This document shows, piece after piece, positions 23,726-33,720 of a stretch of 64,000 bases of DNA (the stretch's first letter is position 1; the number at the start of each line of letters is the position of its first letter). Location: contig JAXDDX010000016.1 of the NCBI GenBank assembly GCA_034670405.1, positions 1,508,501 through 1,572,500 of the forward strand, in the 5' to 3' direction. The position numbers and the translations under genes are program-made. This stretch comes from Hoplostethus atlanticus (lineage: Eukaryota; Chordata; Actinopteri; Trachichthyiformes; Trachichthyidae). The notes under the pieces were generated by a model that saw only the letters and a list, made by a program, of their open reading frames with translations, was not told where the DNA came from and did not search any database.

Positions 23726-24348
23726 TATAACCTCTAGTGAACATCATAAGGTATCACAACCACCAATATAGCCTTAACAAAAATCAATTACAGAAAAACG
23801 TTAATTCATGCATTTCCCTTAAGATACCCTATTGTCACATAACTTCATCAGTTTGATACTACTGACAATGATATAGGCCTATATATTATGAAATAACAAA
23901 TAAACTCTATCCCTACAAATAAAAAGGTGGGTAAAGGTTGGGGTTTATTGGAGTGTCTTCAGTTTTTATCCACTAAACTCCCAAAAGTGAAAATGACCCA
24001 GGCAGCCCTTCCTACCATCTAATTTCTGACACCAATGTTGTTGTCTAAAGGGGAGAAATTACCTAAGCATCCCTTAGGAGCTGCGATATCAACCGGCCAT
24101 GGATATTCAACTTAGGTCATTGGCGTTGCGGTAATTTCCGAGCCAAATACTTACAAACAGAGCCTGATCTTTCCTGTCAACGTGGTTCGACGGGCCAGGC
24201 GCCAAAGGGACAGCTGAATTCCCGTAAATGGGGGGAGAGAGTGGGGAAATCGAGCCAGTGTGGGAGTACGTGGGAGGGGTGTCAGTGGAGGATGTTTAAA
24301 CCACGTGCCGAAAATACCGGAAGTAAGCAAACTCTTGCACTTTTCAAG

Positions 24349-24930
24349 ATGTCTGCGCCCGGGGAAGACACGTTTCCTAACGAAGATGGGGAGATGGAGG
24401 AGCGGGATGAAGCTGGCAGCGATGGAGAAGAAATGGACGAAGAGGGGATGGATGGAGACGGGGAGAGCAAAGTGTACGTCCCCGGCATAGAGCCACTTCA
24501 GCCGGGAGAGGAGCTTGAAATGGACCGGTCGGCTTACCGCATGTACCATGAGTGCCAAACAGGCAAGTTGTCCCTAACTTTAGCACAGTTAACGTCCAGC
24601 TGCAGCACTGGCTATGCATAAATCAACAAATATGTTTATCACCGAGACGCCCCAATCAATAACACTGTCATGGTGTCTTGTTTCTGTTTAGGTGCTCCGT
24701 GTTTGAGCTTCGACGTACTGAGAGATGGGGATGGAGAAGGCAGGGAGCAGTTCCCCTTGTCAATGGTGCTCTGTGCTGGCACCCAGGCTGACACTGCTCT
24801 TAGTAATAGGTAAGATAGTGGTACTTAGGAAGTATTGTTGAGGTGGTAGCTACACTGTGCCCCACCATGTATGTGCCCTTTATAGTTTGGAGGCAAAGTA
24901 ATCCAAAAGTACCTGGAAGTAATGAGCTGC

Positions 24931-24963
<33 letters not shown>

Positions 24964-27900
24964 TATTAGCAATACAGCATGCTGTTATACTCTTGGTAAG
25001 AGTGTCAGCTAAATGCCTAAACTGTAAAAGTGTGTTTGGTCAGGTTTCTTGGTGTGGTCAACTTGGAGAGACTTTTCTTCTGCACTTCTGCTGTAGTGCT
25101 GAACCTGTGTAACAACAGATCGTGTTTATTGCAGAAGTACCAATAACACTGACAATATGAAATAAACAGCAAATTGTGAGGGTTGACATGTAAAGCATAG
25201 TGCAGGTGGCTTGAATTTGTAGCACAGTTTCAATGTGCTTTGTTGTCATCCATGTATTATGAACAGGGTCAGCAAGTGTAATCAGTTACTGATTACCTTT
25301 TTAAAATTGTACAGAGTATAACAGTTTTGTTTTTATGAAACTCAGCACCTCAGTACTTCCAGGGAACTAGGATTACTTTGCCTTGGAATCACCAGTGATG
25401 CAAACAATGATGTGCTACAATGACTCCTACAACTCTTAAATAGTCCCATCTCATTATATGATTTTTTTCTTATCCTCTTAGACTTCTTGTCATGCGCATG
25501 CATAACCTTTATGGAACAGAGAAGGAGAAAGAGGGGGAAGACGGCAGTGACGCAGAGAGTGATGAAGATGAGGAGGATGAAGATAAGAAGCCACAGATGG
25601 AACTGGCCATGATGCCTCACTATGGAGGAATTAACAGAGTCAGAGTATGTTGTAACATTTCTATGTTCTATAAACATGTCCTCTATTTTATGCTTTATCA
25701 AAACCAGCATCCAGCATTAAGTTTGTCATATGTGGGCTGATTTTATTAATTTTTTTATATTCCCCCTCCCCCCCCCATACTTCCAGGTGACCCAACGCGG
25801 AGAGCAGTCATTGGCGGCTGTCTGGTCAGAGAAGGGACAGGTAGAAATATTTGATCTCCGACCCCAGATGGAGGCCGTCCACAGTTCTGCTGCTATGGCA
25901 GCTTTCATCAAACAGCAGAAGGAAGCCACACCTCTCTTCAGTTTCTCGGGCCACATGACAGAAGGCTTTGCAATTGATTGGTCACCTAAAGTACCTGGTA
26001 AGTGGGTCTTTCGCCTAAAGAGTGGTTTAAGGCAATCTGCTGAGGCTTTTTAAGTTGGTTCACTCCACATTTCCAAAAGCACTGAGTCGGTCTTATCAAT
26101 AATCATGCCAAGCCACTTAGAATCAAAGTAACTTTTATATTACAGTTTATATTATATTATATTACAGTAGCCTAATCCCTGGCAAATCATCCCGATTGCT
26201 GTCATGTTCATCTTTTCTACATTTTATTCTCTATGATACGGCACATCTGGATGTCCCACCAAAGTAAACTTTCATATATTGTATATACGCTGCTTGCCCA
26301 AACTCGGCATCTATTGCACGCCCAACCGTCCTGGTAGGGGGATCCCTCTCTAGTAGTAGCCCCTCCCAAGGTTTCTCCCAATTTTCCCTATAAGGTTTTG
26401 TGGGAGTTTTTCCTTGTCCTCTGTGAGGGTCTAAGGCTGGGGGATGTCGTGTACTAATCATTTATTATTTTCACATGTTGGGCACTGTGAAGCCCTTAGA
26501 GACTGTAACGGTGATTAAGGGCTATACAAATAAATGTGATTTGATTTGTGTGACACCACAGATTGTGGGGAAGAACAAACTGACTATGGGGAGTAGATGT
26601 GCATGTACACTATTACTAGAACATTACTTTTCAAGGGCATGGGCCAAATATGCAAAGCTTAAATTTGGCAGAAGTAGCCTTAAACCTGTGATTAATACCA
26701 TGAGATGTATAATGAGAAAGAGGCTAAAATGTTCTGCTTCTACTTTGTTAATAGGCCGTCTAGTCAGTGGTGACTGCAAAAAGAACATCCATGTGTGGGA
26801 GCCACAGGAGGGAGGCACTTCATGGCAGATTGACCAACGGCCTTTCAGCTCCCACAGCAAATCTGTGGAGGATCTGCAGTGGTCACCTACTGAAGCTACA
26901 GTATGTTTGTAGAACAATGGTAACAGTGGGTTAAACTGAGGTAGATGCGGCTCTCAAGCAATGAAAGAACACATGTAACACAAGTATTGATGATAGGTGA
27001 AGTTCCTTGTTTGGGGAGACCATAAAGACCAATCAAGCTTTGTTATATAAATATTTATTCTAAGAGTCAAAGTAGAAATCTCAGATTTTGTACTCTCTCC
27101 TTTACCCTAGGTGTTTGCATCCTGTTCAGTGGATCAGTCTATCCGTGTCTGGGACGTCCGTGCCCCGCCCAATTCTATGCTTTCAGCTAACGGAGCACAC
27201 TCATCAGATGTCAATGTCATCAGTTGGAACAGGAGTGAACCATTCCTCCTGTCAGGGGGGGACGATGGACTCCTAAAAGTATGGGACCTGAGGCAGTTTC
27301 AGGTAAAAACCAACAGATCTGTCGGCATGGCCAAAATCAGTACCTTCACTGTTAATCATTCAACTTGTGCAAGAAAATTAAGTTGATAACCATACAGCTA
27401 CTGTATTAGCACTACTCGTGTATTCTAGTTATGTTTGCTGTATGATCCTTACAGAGTGAAGATTTAACTGTTTGGTTTGTGTTGTCATAACCCTCCACAG
27501 CATCACACCATCAATCAGTGTTGCAAGACAAAACGTGTTAAGCACTTGTAGCATTACACCATCAGATAAGATGTTTAGATCATATAAGTAGATGTTAGGG
27601 AAACCTCAGCACATCAGTCTTCAATTCACACTTACTGAGTTTGGGCAATGGATTTGTGATGTTCAGTGCATTCCAGGAGTTATTTTGTAATGAAGTGTTG
27701 TAATTTACGTTTTTGGTTTAAATGGTCCACTTTACCTCAACCTGCCTCATCCACTTCTACTTCCCCATTGATTATTTCCTACATTTCTCAGAATGCCTTT
27801 TGACAACCCCCAGAGAACATGCCTGATCTTGTTGCGTTCAGTACATTCAAGTGGAGCGAGCAAGTGCCCTGACTCAAAACACACATCTTGTGACCGCAGT

Positions 27901-29863
27901 GCATCCTGGTCTATTGTAGGGATGTGCATGACATTTTTGAATAGTCTACTGTTCTTAAGACCGAATTTCGAATATTCGACCCCCCCCAAAAAAAAAAAAA
28001 AAAAAAAACCAACAACGAAATTCAGTTATTCTTTTTAATAGAATGGATCATTAAAATCAAAGGGTACTGCACATAAATAGGCACTTCAAGCGATCGTTTC
28101 GGCGTCTGGTCTAATTTTTCTCGATTCGTGAGCGATCGTGCCAAGCTGGGCAGGAAGTCAGACACAGGAACGGCATAGAGCATCCGATCAGTTTCCAAAA
28201 TATAACAAATTTCAAAATAAAACACCCTGATTGATGATGGCGTTGGATATCCAGTCAATATATATACATATTTCTCAGTTGTGTCTAAACTTTTACCGTC
28301 TATGTGTCTAAACAGAGAGAGAGAGAGACACTGACTGACTGACTGACTGACTGACTGACTGACTGACTGACACACACACACCAGCGCAGATCGGCGCCAA
28401 ACAACCAAACTCGATCTGCGCTGATCACGGCGCTTCCTTTTCCTTCCGCGTCCAGTGTGACCCGGGCGTAAGGATAAGTCCTGCCGCCGAAGTAGTATTA
28501 GTACAGTAGTATTAGCCTATATTTAGGTTGTAACTAAACCATTCATTAAAAATAAATAAATAATACTAAATTTCGACTCTGACATGAAAATCGAATGTCG
28601 AGACTGGCACGACTATTCGAAAATTCGAACTCATCCCTAGTCTATTGAGGCTACTGTCTGCGAAGAAATTGGTATCTCTTCCTCTTCAATGATGGATTTC
28701 CCTGTATGATTATTGAACATCAGTACAAAAGTATTTTTTCTAGTCTAGAAAGAAGCCCTTGCTCTTTGATTCTGAGGGGCTGACACGGGGGCTGGGATCG
28801 AGAACCAGTCACAAGCTCTATCGGTAGTCTAAATTCTTCTTAACGATGCCAAGAGGCTGTTGAACAGCTGGATGGTGTTTGTTCCAACAGTTGCGCAACA
28901 GACTTTTGAGGCTTTCAGTGTGACTGCAAACAATTACATATTTCAACGTTAGAGCACCCGTTAAAGCTGTATTTAGTCTTTTCCCCTGAACAGTTTATCT
29001 ACTAGGAATTGAAAATGGCGTCACAATCAGTAAAATCCTAATGTTACCCAGCCCTGGCTGACACCAAAACGTTTTGGTGTCAGCCAGGGCTGGGTAATTT
29101 CTATGCTTGGCCAGTTAACCACAGGAACAACAAAAAAAACACCACCAAACAACATAATCGACCCAGAAATGCAAGGTGCATTGCCAATAGCATTTAACAG
29201 TTTAGTGTTTAGGGTGGATTTTTTTTATTCAAGCCCCACTGAACCTTAATCAGCTTTATTCTATCTTGTGCTTGTTACATAATAGTCCATGATTACTGCA
29301 GTTGTTTTCTCCCTGCCAACATAAATATCAATTTTTTTAAATCTTTATTTTCCTTAAAGCATGTTAAACACTCTCCTAGACCCTGGCAGCTGACTGTTGC
29401 CACTTGTGAAAAAGCGGCAGTGTGTCCCAACCGATTTATCAGCCATTGTTAAATTTATGATCTACATTATGGAGGCCAATCAAACAAAAAACTACCCAGA
29501 TGCCGTATGAAGGAAGACGGTCACATCAAAGTGCTCTTGTTTTCCCTGTATCTCTAGTCTGGACGGCCAGTGGCTAACTTCAAGCAGCACGGTGCTCCAA
29601 TCACCTCAGTGGAGTGGAACCCCATGGACTCCAGCGTGTTTGCTGCCTCGGGAGCAGATGACGTTGTCAGCCAATGGGATCTCTCCGTGGAGTCATGTGA
29701 TGTGGGTGCGAGGGCAGAGGGGGTGAAGAACCTGCCCCCCCAACTGCTATTCCTGCACCAGGGTCAGTCGGAGATCAAGGAGATCCACTGGCATCCGCAG
29801 GTACCTGGCGTGATGATCTCCACTGCTCTGTCAGGATTCAACTTGTTCAGGACAATATCTGTG

Positions 29864-29866
<3 letters not shown>
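24349..29866 (+). CDS. grwd1: grwd1: glutamate-rich WD-repeat protein 1
   Basis: GRWD1 is a nucleolar histone-binding WD40 protein used in ribosome biogenesis and replication licensing (CDT1/MCM loading). Exons 24349-24562, 24692-24809, 25482-25644, 25787-25997, 26755-26900, 27111-27302 and 29558-29866 join in phase to give 450 residues (human 446). The N-terminus is acidic ([20 protein letters not shown]). An H4-binding-type segment follows ([17 protein letters not shown]), then a second acidic run ([14 protein letters not shown]) and WD repeats with the usual WD-type signatures ([32 protein letters not shown]). It ends [15 protein letters not shown], as in mammals. The start is the first ATG after an in-frame upstream open stretch and agrees with family length. 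Intron 1 begins with GC instead of GT. Intron 6 (2.3 kb) carries a hAT-type insertion and a long palindrome. Confidence 0.95.
24930..24964. repeat. (GATT)n microsatellite in grwd1 intron 2
   Basis: About eight tandem TGAT/GATT units. A degraded SINE-tail-like block (AGTGTCAGCTAAATGCC, about 25000-25017) follows, suggesting a decayed SINE. Confidence 0.85.
26300..26550 (+). mobile_element. 3' part of a fish non-LTR retroelement (grwd1 intron 4)
   Basis: The segment has the familiar fish-repeat order: a C/T-rich part with CCAAGGTTTCTCCC, then TTTTTCCTTGTCCTCTGTGA, GGGTCTAAGG, GCACTGTGAAGCCCTTAGAG, and GGGCTATACAAATAAATGTG with a GATTT tail. I recognise this as the 3' end of a widespread retroelement but do not assign a family. 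It is 5'-truncated. Confidence 0.65.
27917..28639. mobile_element. Non-autonomous hAT-type DNA transposon in grwd1 intron 6
   Basis: The element starts TAGGGATGTGCATG and ends ...GTTCGAACTCATCCCTA's inverse counterpart (right end reads CTCATCCCTA), giving short terminal inverted repeats TAGGGATG. It is flanked on both sides by the identical 8-bp GTCTATTG (27909-27916 and 28640-28647), the target-site length expected for hAT elements. Sub-terminal TTCGAATATTCG-like motifs occur at both ends. Inside are an A-rich run, a (CTGA)10 array (28331-28370) and a 12-bp inverted repeat (CAGCGCAGATCG at 28382-28393 and CGATCTGCGCTG at 28412-28423). No transposase frame is present. Confidence 0.85.
28331..28370. 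repeat. (CTGA)10 microsatellite
   Basis: Ten exact CTGA tetranucleotides lie inside the hAT-type element, preceded by GA and followed by CA dinucleotides. Confidence 0.97.
29044..29097. repeat. Perfect 54-bp palindrome
   Basis: Bases 29044-29070 and 29071-29097 are exact reverse complements with no spacer. The left arm reads TTACCCAGCCCTGGCTGACA then CCAAAAC. The flanking bases (G and T) do not pair. It lies in grwd1 intron 6, about 400 bp right of the hAT-type element. Confidence 0.97.
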
Positions 29867-29914
<48 letters not shown>

Positions 29915-29920
29915 TGTGTG
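29866..29920. repeat. (TG)n microsatellite in the grwd1 3'UTR
   Basis: The repeat begins immediately at the grwd1 stop codon (TAG|TGTGTG...) and runs for about 27 units, with a few TA interruptions. Confidence 0.95.
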
Positions 29921-30169
29921 AGAGCGAATGAGAGGATTGATGATTGTTTGAGTATGTATGTGTGATGAGTAGTATGTCCAAATATGTTTGATCATTATGG
30001 AACTTGTATTAATGTACATAACGTTTTGACAACAGTGTAGGTGATTTCTTTAGCCATTTATTGGTCAATGTAGGGCCCATTTTGGGTAATAATCTTTCCT
30101 ATTGATCCTCCAATCTGTATGAATTACAGATGTTTCAACTATTGTATGCATTTATAATTGCATGCTTAA

Positions 30170-30175
30170 AATAAA
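30170..30175 (+). terminator. grwd1 polyadenylation signal
   Basis: AATAAA about 300 bp after the grwd1 stop, followed by a T-rich segment. Confidence 0.65.
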
Positions 30176-31566
30176 ACTATTTCAAACTGGAGTTTTGTAT
30201 TCTTTTCTCTTGTTTACTTTACTATTTTCTTTAAGGAGAGATGGTAGTCTGCTCTATTTGTATTTTATTTATTTATAATTGAAGTAGAGGTTTTCTTTGT
30301 CAGGAGATCACTGGACATAAAAGGCCAGGCCTGGAAATCAAATCATGCCCTCACAGATTCACATTGGGTCTGCTGCATTATATATGTGCACCAGCTTTGC
30401 CCGGGAGTCTTTTTCAGAGAGCAATAAAAGTCGAAGCGAAGCATGGTGATCAATATCAACTCCCAATTACATTGTTTTATTCTTTTCACTGTAATGTTTG
30501 TAATCCCACAGCTTATCACGGGGAAGCAAAAGCAAAACACATTTCCAGCACAGAAAGATGTTTAAACCAGCATTTCCAACAGATCACACTGAGCATAATG
30601 GCGTTTCCCCTTTACAGCATTGTTGAACAATTGTTCCAAAAGAGGCATTACATAAGCATGTACAAAAACATGCTGTTGGTCCTGATCTACAATGTGACAT
30701 AGTCCTGTAAAATCCAAGATTGTCATAGCATTTATAGTAGACCGCAGCTCAAAGGTAATGGAAAAAATATGAGCTTTGGTAACTACGTCAACAAACACAA
30801 TAACTGCTTTGTGAAAACAGACACAATATCAGAGCCAGAGCTGCTCGTACTGTACATAAAGATATTTGGAATGTGAAAAGTTCACAGTAATTTATAATAA
30901 ACAGAATACTTTAATTTTCTTAGAATATCTCTGCTTTGGGGACCACTTGATTGTAAAGCTAGTCAATTGTACTGAACATCAACTGATGGCATGAAGATTG
31001 TAATAAACATGCAATATGAAAAATAACTAAGACGATGCTATAAGAATGTATAATGTAAAAATGCAAGTATATAGCTCCCTTTAAGGCACCGTAATATAAA
31101 ACTATAATAAACTTAACACCTGTAGTATGCACTTTAGATGAAAACATTTGACATCGAAACATTAAAAAATATCAATATAAGCATCATTCATTTAGCCTGA
31201 ATTAAACTTTCCTCTCAGCATCAGTTTCATAGTAAAGCTCCCAGATGCATGAAATGAATCAAAGTGCTACAAACCTTTCAATGTAAGACCTCAACCTAAG
31301 CAATACTTTTCTCTCTGAATGACTGTCCGTTACAAATCTATTACAATGTAGATAAAATACAAAGATGTCTTTTCCAGTTGAGGAACTTCGTCTAAAACTC
31401 AAGATGAATTAAACTGTATAGCTTTCATTGTAAGTCTTGAAATGTGCAGTATTCTGTTTAAACCTCCCTGTCAAATGATACTGGAATGATGAATTAAGGA
31501 AAATAGAGTATAATTGATTTACATGTCAGCAAAGATTTGTTTTCTTGTGGAAAGCAGGCCTATCCC

Positions 31567-32505
31567 CTATAGACCAATCTCATCATCAAACTCATCTTCA
31601 AATGTGTAGCCCCTTCCACAATCTCCCTCTTCCTCCTCCTCAGAATCAGTCTCTGAATGGCAGTTGTCAGCCCTCCTCCTGTCCAGTGGGGTGACGCCTT
31701 CATACTCTGAGCTATGTGATGAGGCAGGACTAGGTGGCATATCTACCTTGTGATTGGTGAACTCTGCTTCACCTCCGCCTACCAGGTTGTTACCCCTCTC
31801 ACTCTCACCCACCGTCGGGCTGCGACACTCTAACTCGTCCTCATCCTGGAAGTCGAACCCCTGACCATCTTCCTCTTCAGATGCCTGGCGAATGATCTCC
31901 TCTCGCTTATCGCTGAATCTCACTTTTGGTCGTAACCCTTTTGGCTTGATCTCATTCCCATCTGTGATCCTGCCATCTCCCATTTGGTTTTCATCTATCC
32001 CAACCAGGTTCTTCCCATTCAACTCATTCTGCATACTCACAGACGTCTCCTCCATCAACCCTTTTCCCTGCTTCGTTTCCACTGTGGCTGCACCGCTAGT
32101 GGGACAAAACACCTCTTCCTCATTGGTGTTTGTCCACTCAGAATCAAGTCCTAGTCCATCCATCACCCCTAGAACATCCCCCAGGATAGATGGGCCCAGA
32201 TCCAGGTCCAAAGTGAATGAAGACACTGACTCAGAGTGCTGAAGATCATTGTTCTGTGGGATTCCCAAACCATCTGTTGTAACATCACTGTGGTTGTTTG
32301 GCATTGGAGAGTCTGCAGCTGGCAAATCCACTGGATCCCCGAGGTCAGAGCTGGGTGGGCTTGGGCCATGAGTGGACAGGAAGGAGGTGTCCCCAAAGGC
32401 ATCGCCTCCCCTCCCAATGTGCATGGTGTGGCGGAAGTCACCCAGCGGAGCTGAGATCATGGTGGGGTCCAGGCGAGGGGCCCGGGATGACTTGTGAAGT
32501 GGCAT
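31567..32505 (-). CDS. cdc42ep5: cdc42ep5: Cdc42 effector (Borg family)
   Basis: Borg proteins bind GTP-loaded Cdc42 through a CRIB motif and recruit septins to remodel actin. A single coding exon gives 312 residues. The N-terminal MPLHKSSRAPRLDPTMISAP LGDFRHTMHIGRGGDAFGDTSFLS (broken here for length) is the Borg CRIB block. A BD-type motif follows (FTLDLDLGPSILGDVLGVMD), close to mammalian CDC42EP5. The protein ends EDEFDDEIGL, like the family's DVIGL end. The ATG at 32505-32503 lies two bases after an acceptor (CTGCCACTAG), so I use it instead of the longer open frame that runs to 32667. Synteny with leng8 and leng9 supports EP5, yet the protein is about twice the human length (148), with long acidic, Ser-rich insertions. 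A 3'UTR probably runs to the minus-strand AATAAA at 30476-30481. Confidence 0.85.
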   Translation of the reverse strand: MPLHKSSRAPRLDPTMISAPLGDFRHTMHIGRGGDAFGDTSFLSTHGPSPPSSDLGDPVDLPAADSPMPNNHSDVTTDGLGIPQNNDLQHSESVSSFTLDLDLGPSILGDVLGVMDGLGLDSEWTNTNEEEVFCPTSGAATVETKQGKGLMEETSVSMQNELNGKNLVGIDENQMGDGRITDGNEIKPKGLRPKVRFSDKREEIIRQASEEEDGQGFDFQDEDELECRSPTVGESERGNNLVGGGEAEFTNHKVDMPPSPASSHSSEYEGVTPLDRRRADNCHSETDSEEEEEGDCGRGYTFEDEFDDEIGL

Positions 32506-33537
32506 GACTAGTGGCAGAGGGAGGCAAAAAAAATGAGAGCGCAAGCTAGAGAGAATTAATGGTAATTTATTGACGTTAGCATAGAGTTGAATGAGCCATA
32601 ACATGCAGGTAACACAATAAAAACAAATGTGAGGAGAGCAAGTGAAAGATGAGGGAGCATAGGACATATCATAACATGGTGGCAGGCATTTGTACTTGTA
32701 TTTTTATGTTTTAAAATTAATGTATACTTAAAACAGGCCAAGTCCTACTTCCAGACGATATGTACAGGCAATGTCACAATGTGAAACCAAAAGTCACAGA
32801 AACACAATGTCAGAATGTCTGTATCGCTCTTGACTAATCTGAAATAAGGCCATTAAGTGGCCTTGACCAGCCTGGTTAAATAGAGGCTGTAAAAGCTGTG
32901 TCTCTGTTAAGTGGCCTGCTAAAACAGGCCAGCATGAAAACTTCACAATGTTGTGCAAGATTGCGAGAAGCCAAAGTGTTCTTGGCACTGGCACTGCTGT
33001 GAAGGCCATGCCGGGACTTGTACGTGAAACATACGTATGCAACAACACATACTTTTCCCTAGACTCCTACCCTGAGGGTGTATGAGAAAGAAAACAAGAC
33101 ACTAACTTTCTACTCAAAAATCGGAATCAATAACACCAAGGTCCCTGTGTTGAACTCCCTTGACAGACATATGTAACATTTGGTATCAGCATGGTCCACT
33201 TAACTTCTTTTTTATTGAGGCCTACAGTTAATGTGTACGATTCAGTCTACTCTATTCAAAATTTGGAAGTTGACGTCATATTTGCCTGATGTGTGTGTGT
33301 GAGTTCGTGCGTGTTTGGGGGGGGGGGGGTCATTATATATCCCCCACACCATCCAAAATATTCCAAAAAATAATTTGGGAAAATGTTGTATTATATGATT
33401 CATGTAGATCTAACTTCTAAGAAGAGCACGGGGGACAGCGCTATCGAGTCGAGGAAAGGCTGGACATTTCTAACTCTGCCTATCAAGTTAATGGGTGAAC
33501 GTTACCAAAACATTGAAAGTATGGAAAACTTACTTTG

Positions 33538-33720
33538 AAGTGTATACTCTGGTATTTGTCTGGCTCCCTCCCCAGTATCCAAATTTTCATCTGGCTTTTT
33601 GCTTTAGTTTCCCCTCTCGACTTTGCTGTTTAACTCGTTCTTTTTCTCGCCGTCGTTTGTCTGTGTGAATTTTCTTTTTTTTCCTAAGGGATGGGCATGG
33701 AGTAAGGAAGTGACGCGACC
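33538..33720 (-). other. cdc42ep5: Probable cdc42ep5 5'UTR exon
   Basis: A strong minus-strand donor (TTCAAA|GTAAGTTTTC, exon edge 33538) follows a leader without a convincing coding frame. It is the natural partner for the acceptor two bases before the cdc42ep5 ATG. The upstream edge is approximate. Confidence 0.5.

Larger units (their letters stand above)
22425..24150. other. Spacer between the cytokine gene and grwd1
   Basis: A likely poly(A) signal of the cytokine gene (ATTAAA, about 22427) is followed by unique DNA, a SINE tail (23119-23177) and a possible minus-strand coding exon (23463-23725). Nothing else was recognised. Confidence 0.5.

Noticed and set aside
28331..28370. CTGA array as a CRISPR-like or regulatory repeat
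   Set aside because: It is a simple tetranucleotide microsatellite without spacers.
31892..32242. Plus-strand 116-codon frame opposite cdc42ep5
   Set aside because: Antisense shadow of a real coding exon with no family resemblance.
32506..32667. 54-codon N-terminal extension of the cdc42ep5 frame
   Set aside because: It is hydrophobic, lies upstream of a clear acceptor two bases before the family-typical MPxxK start, and is best read as intron.
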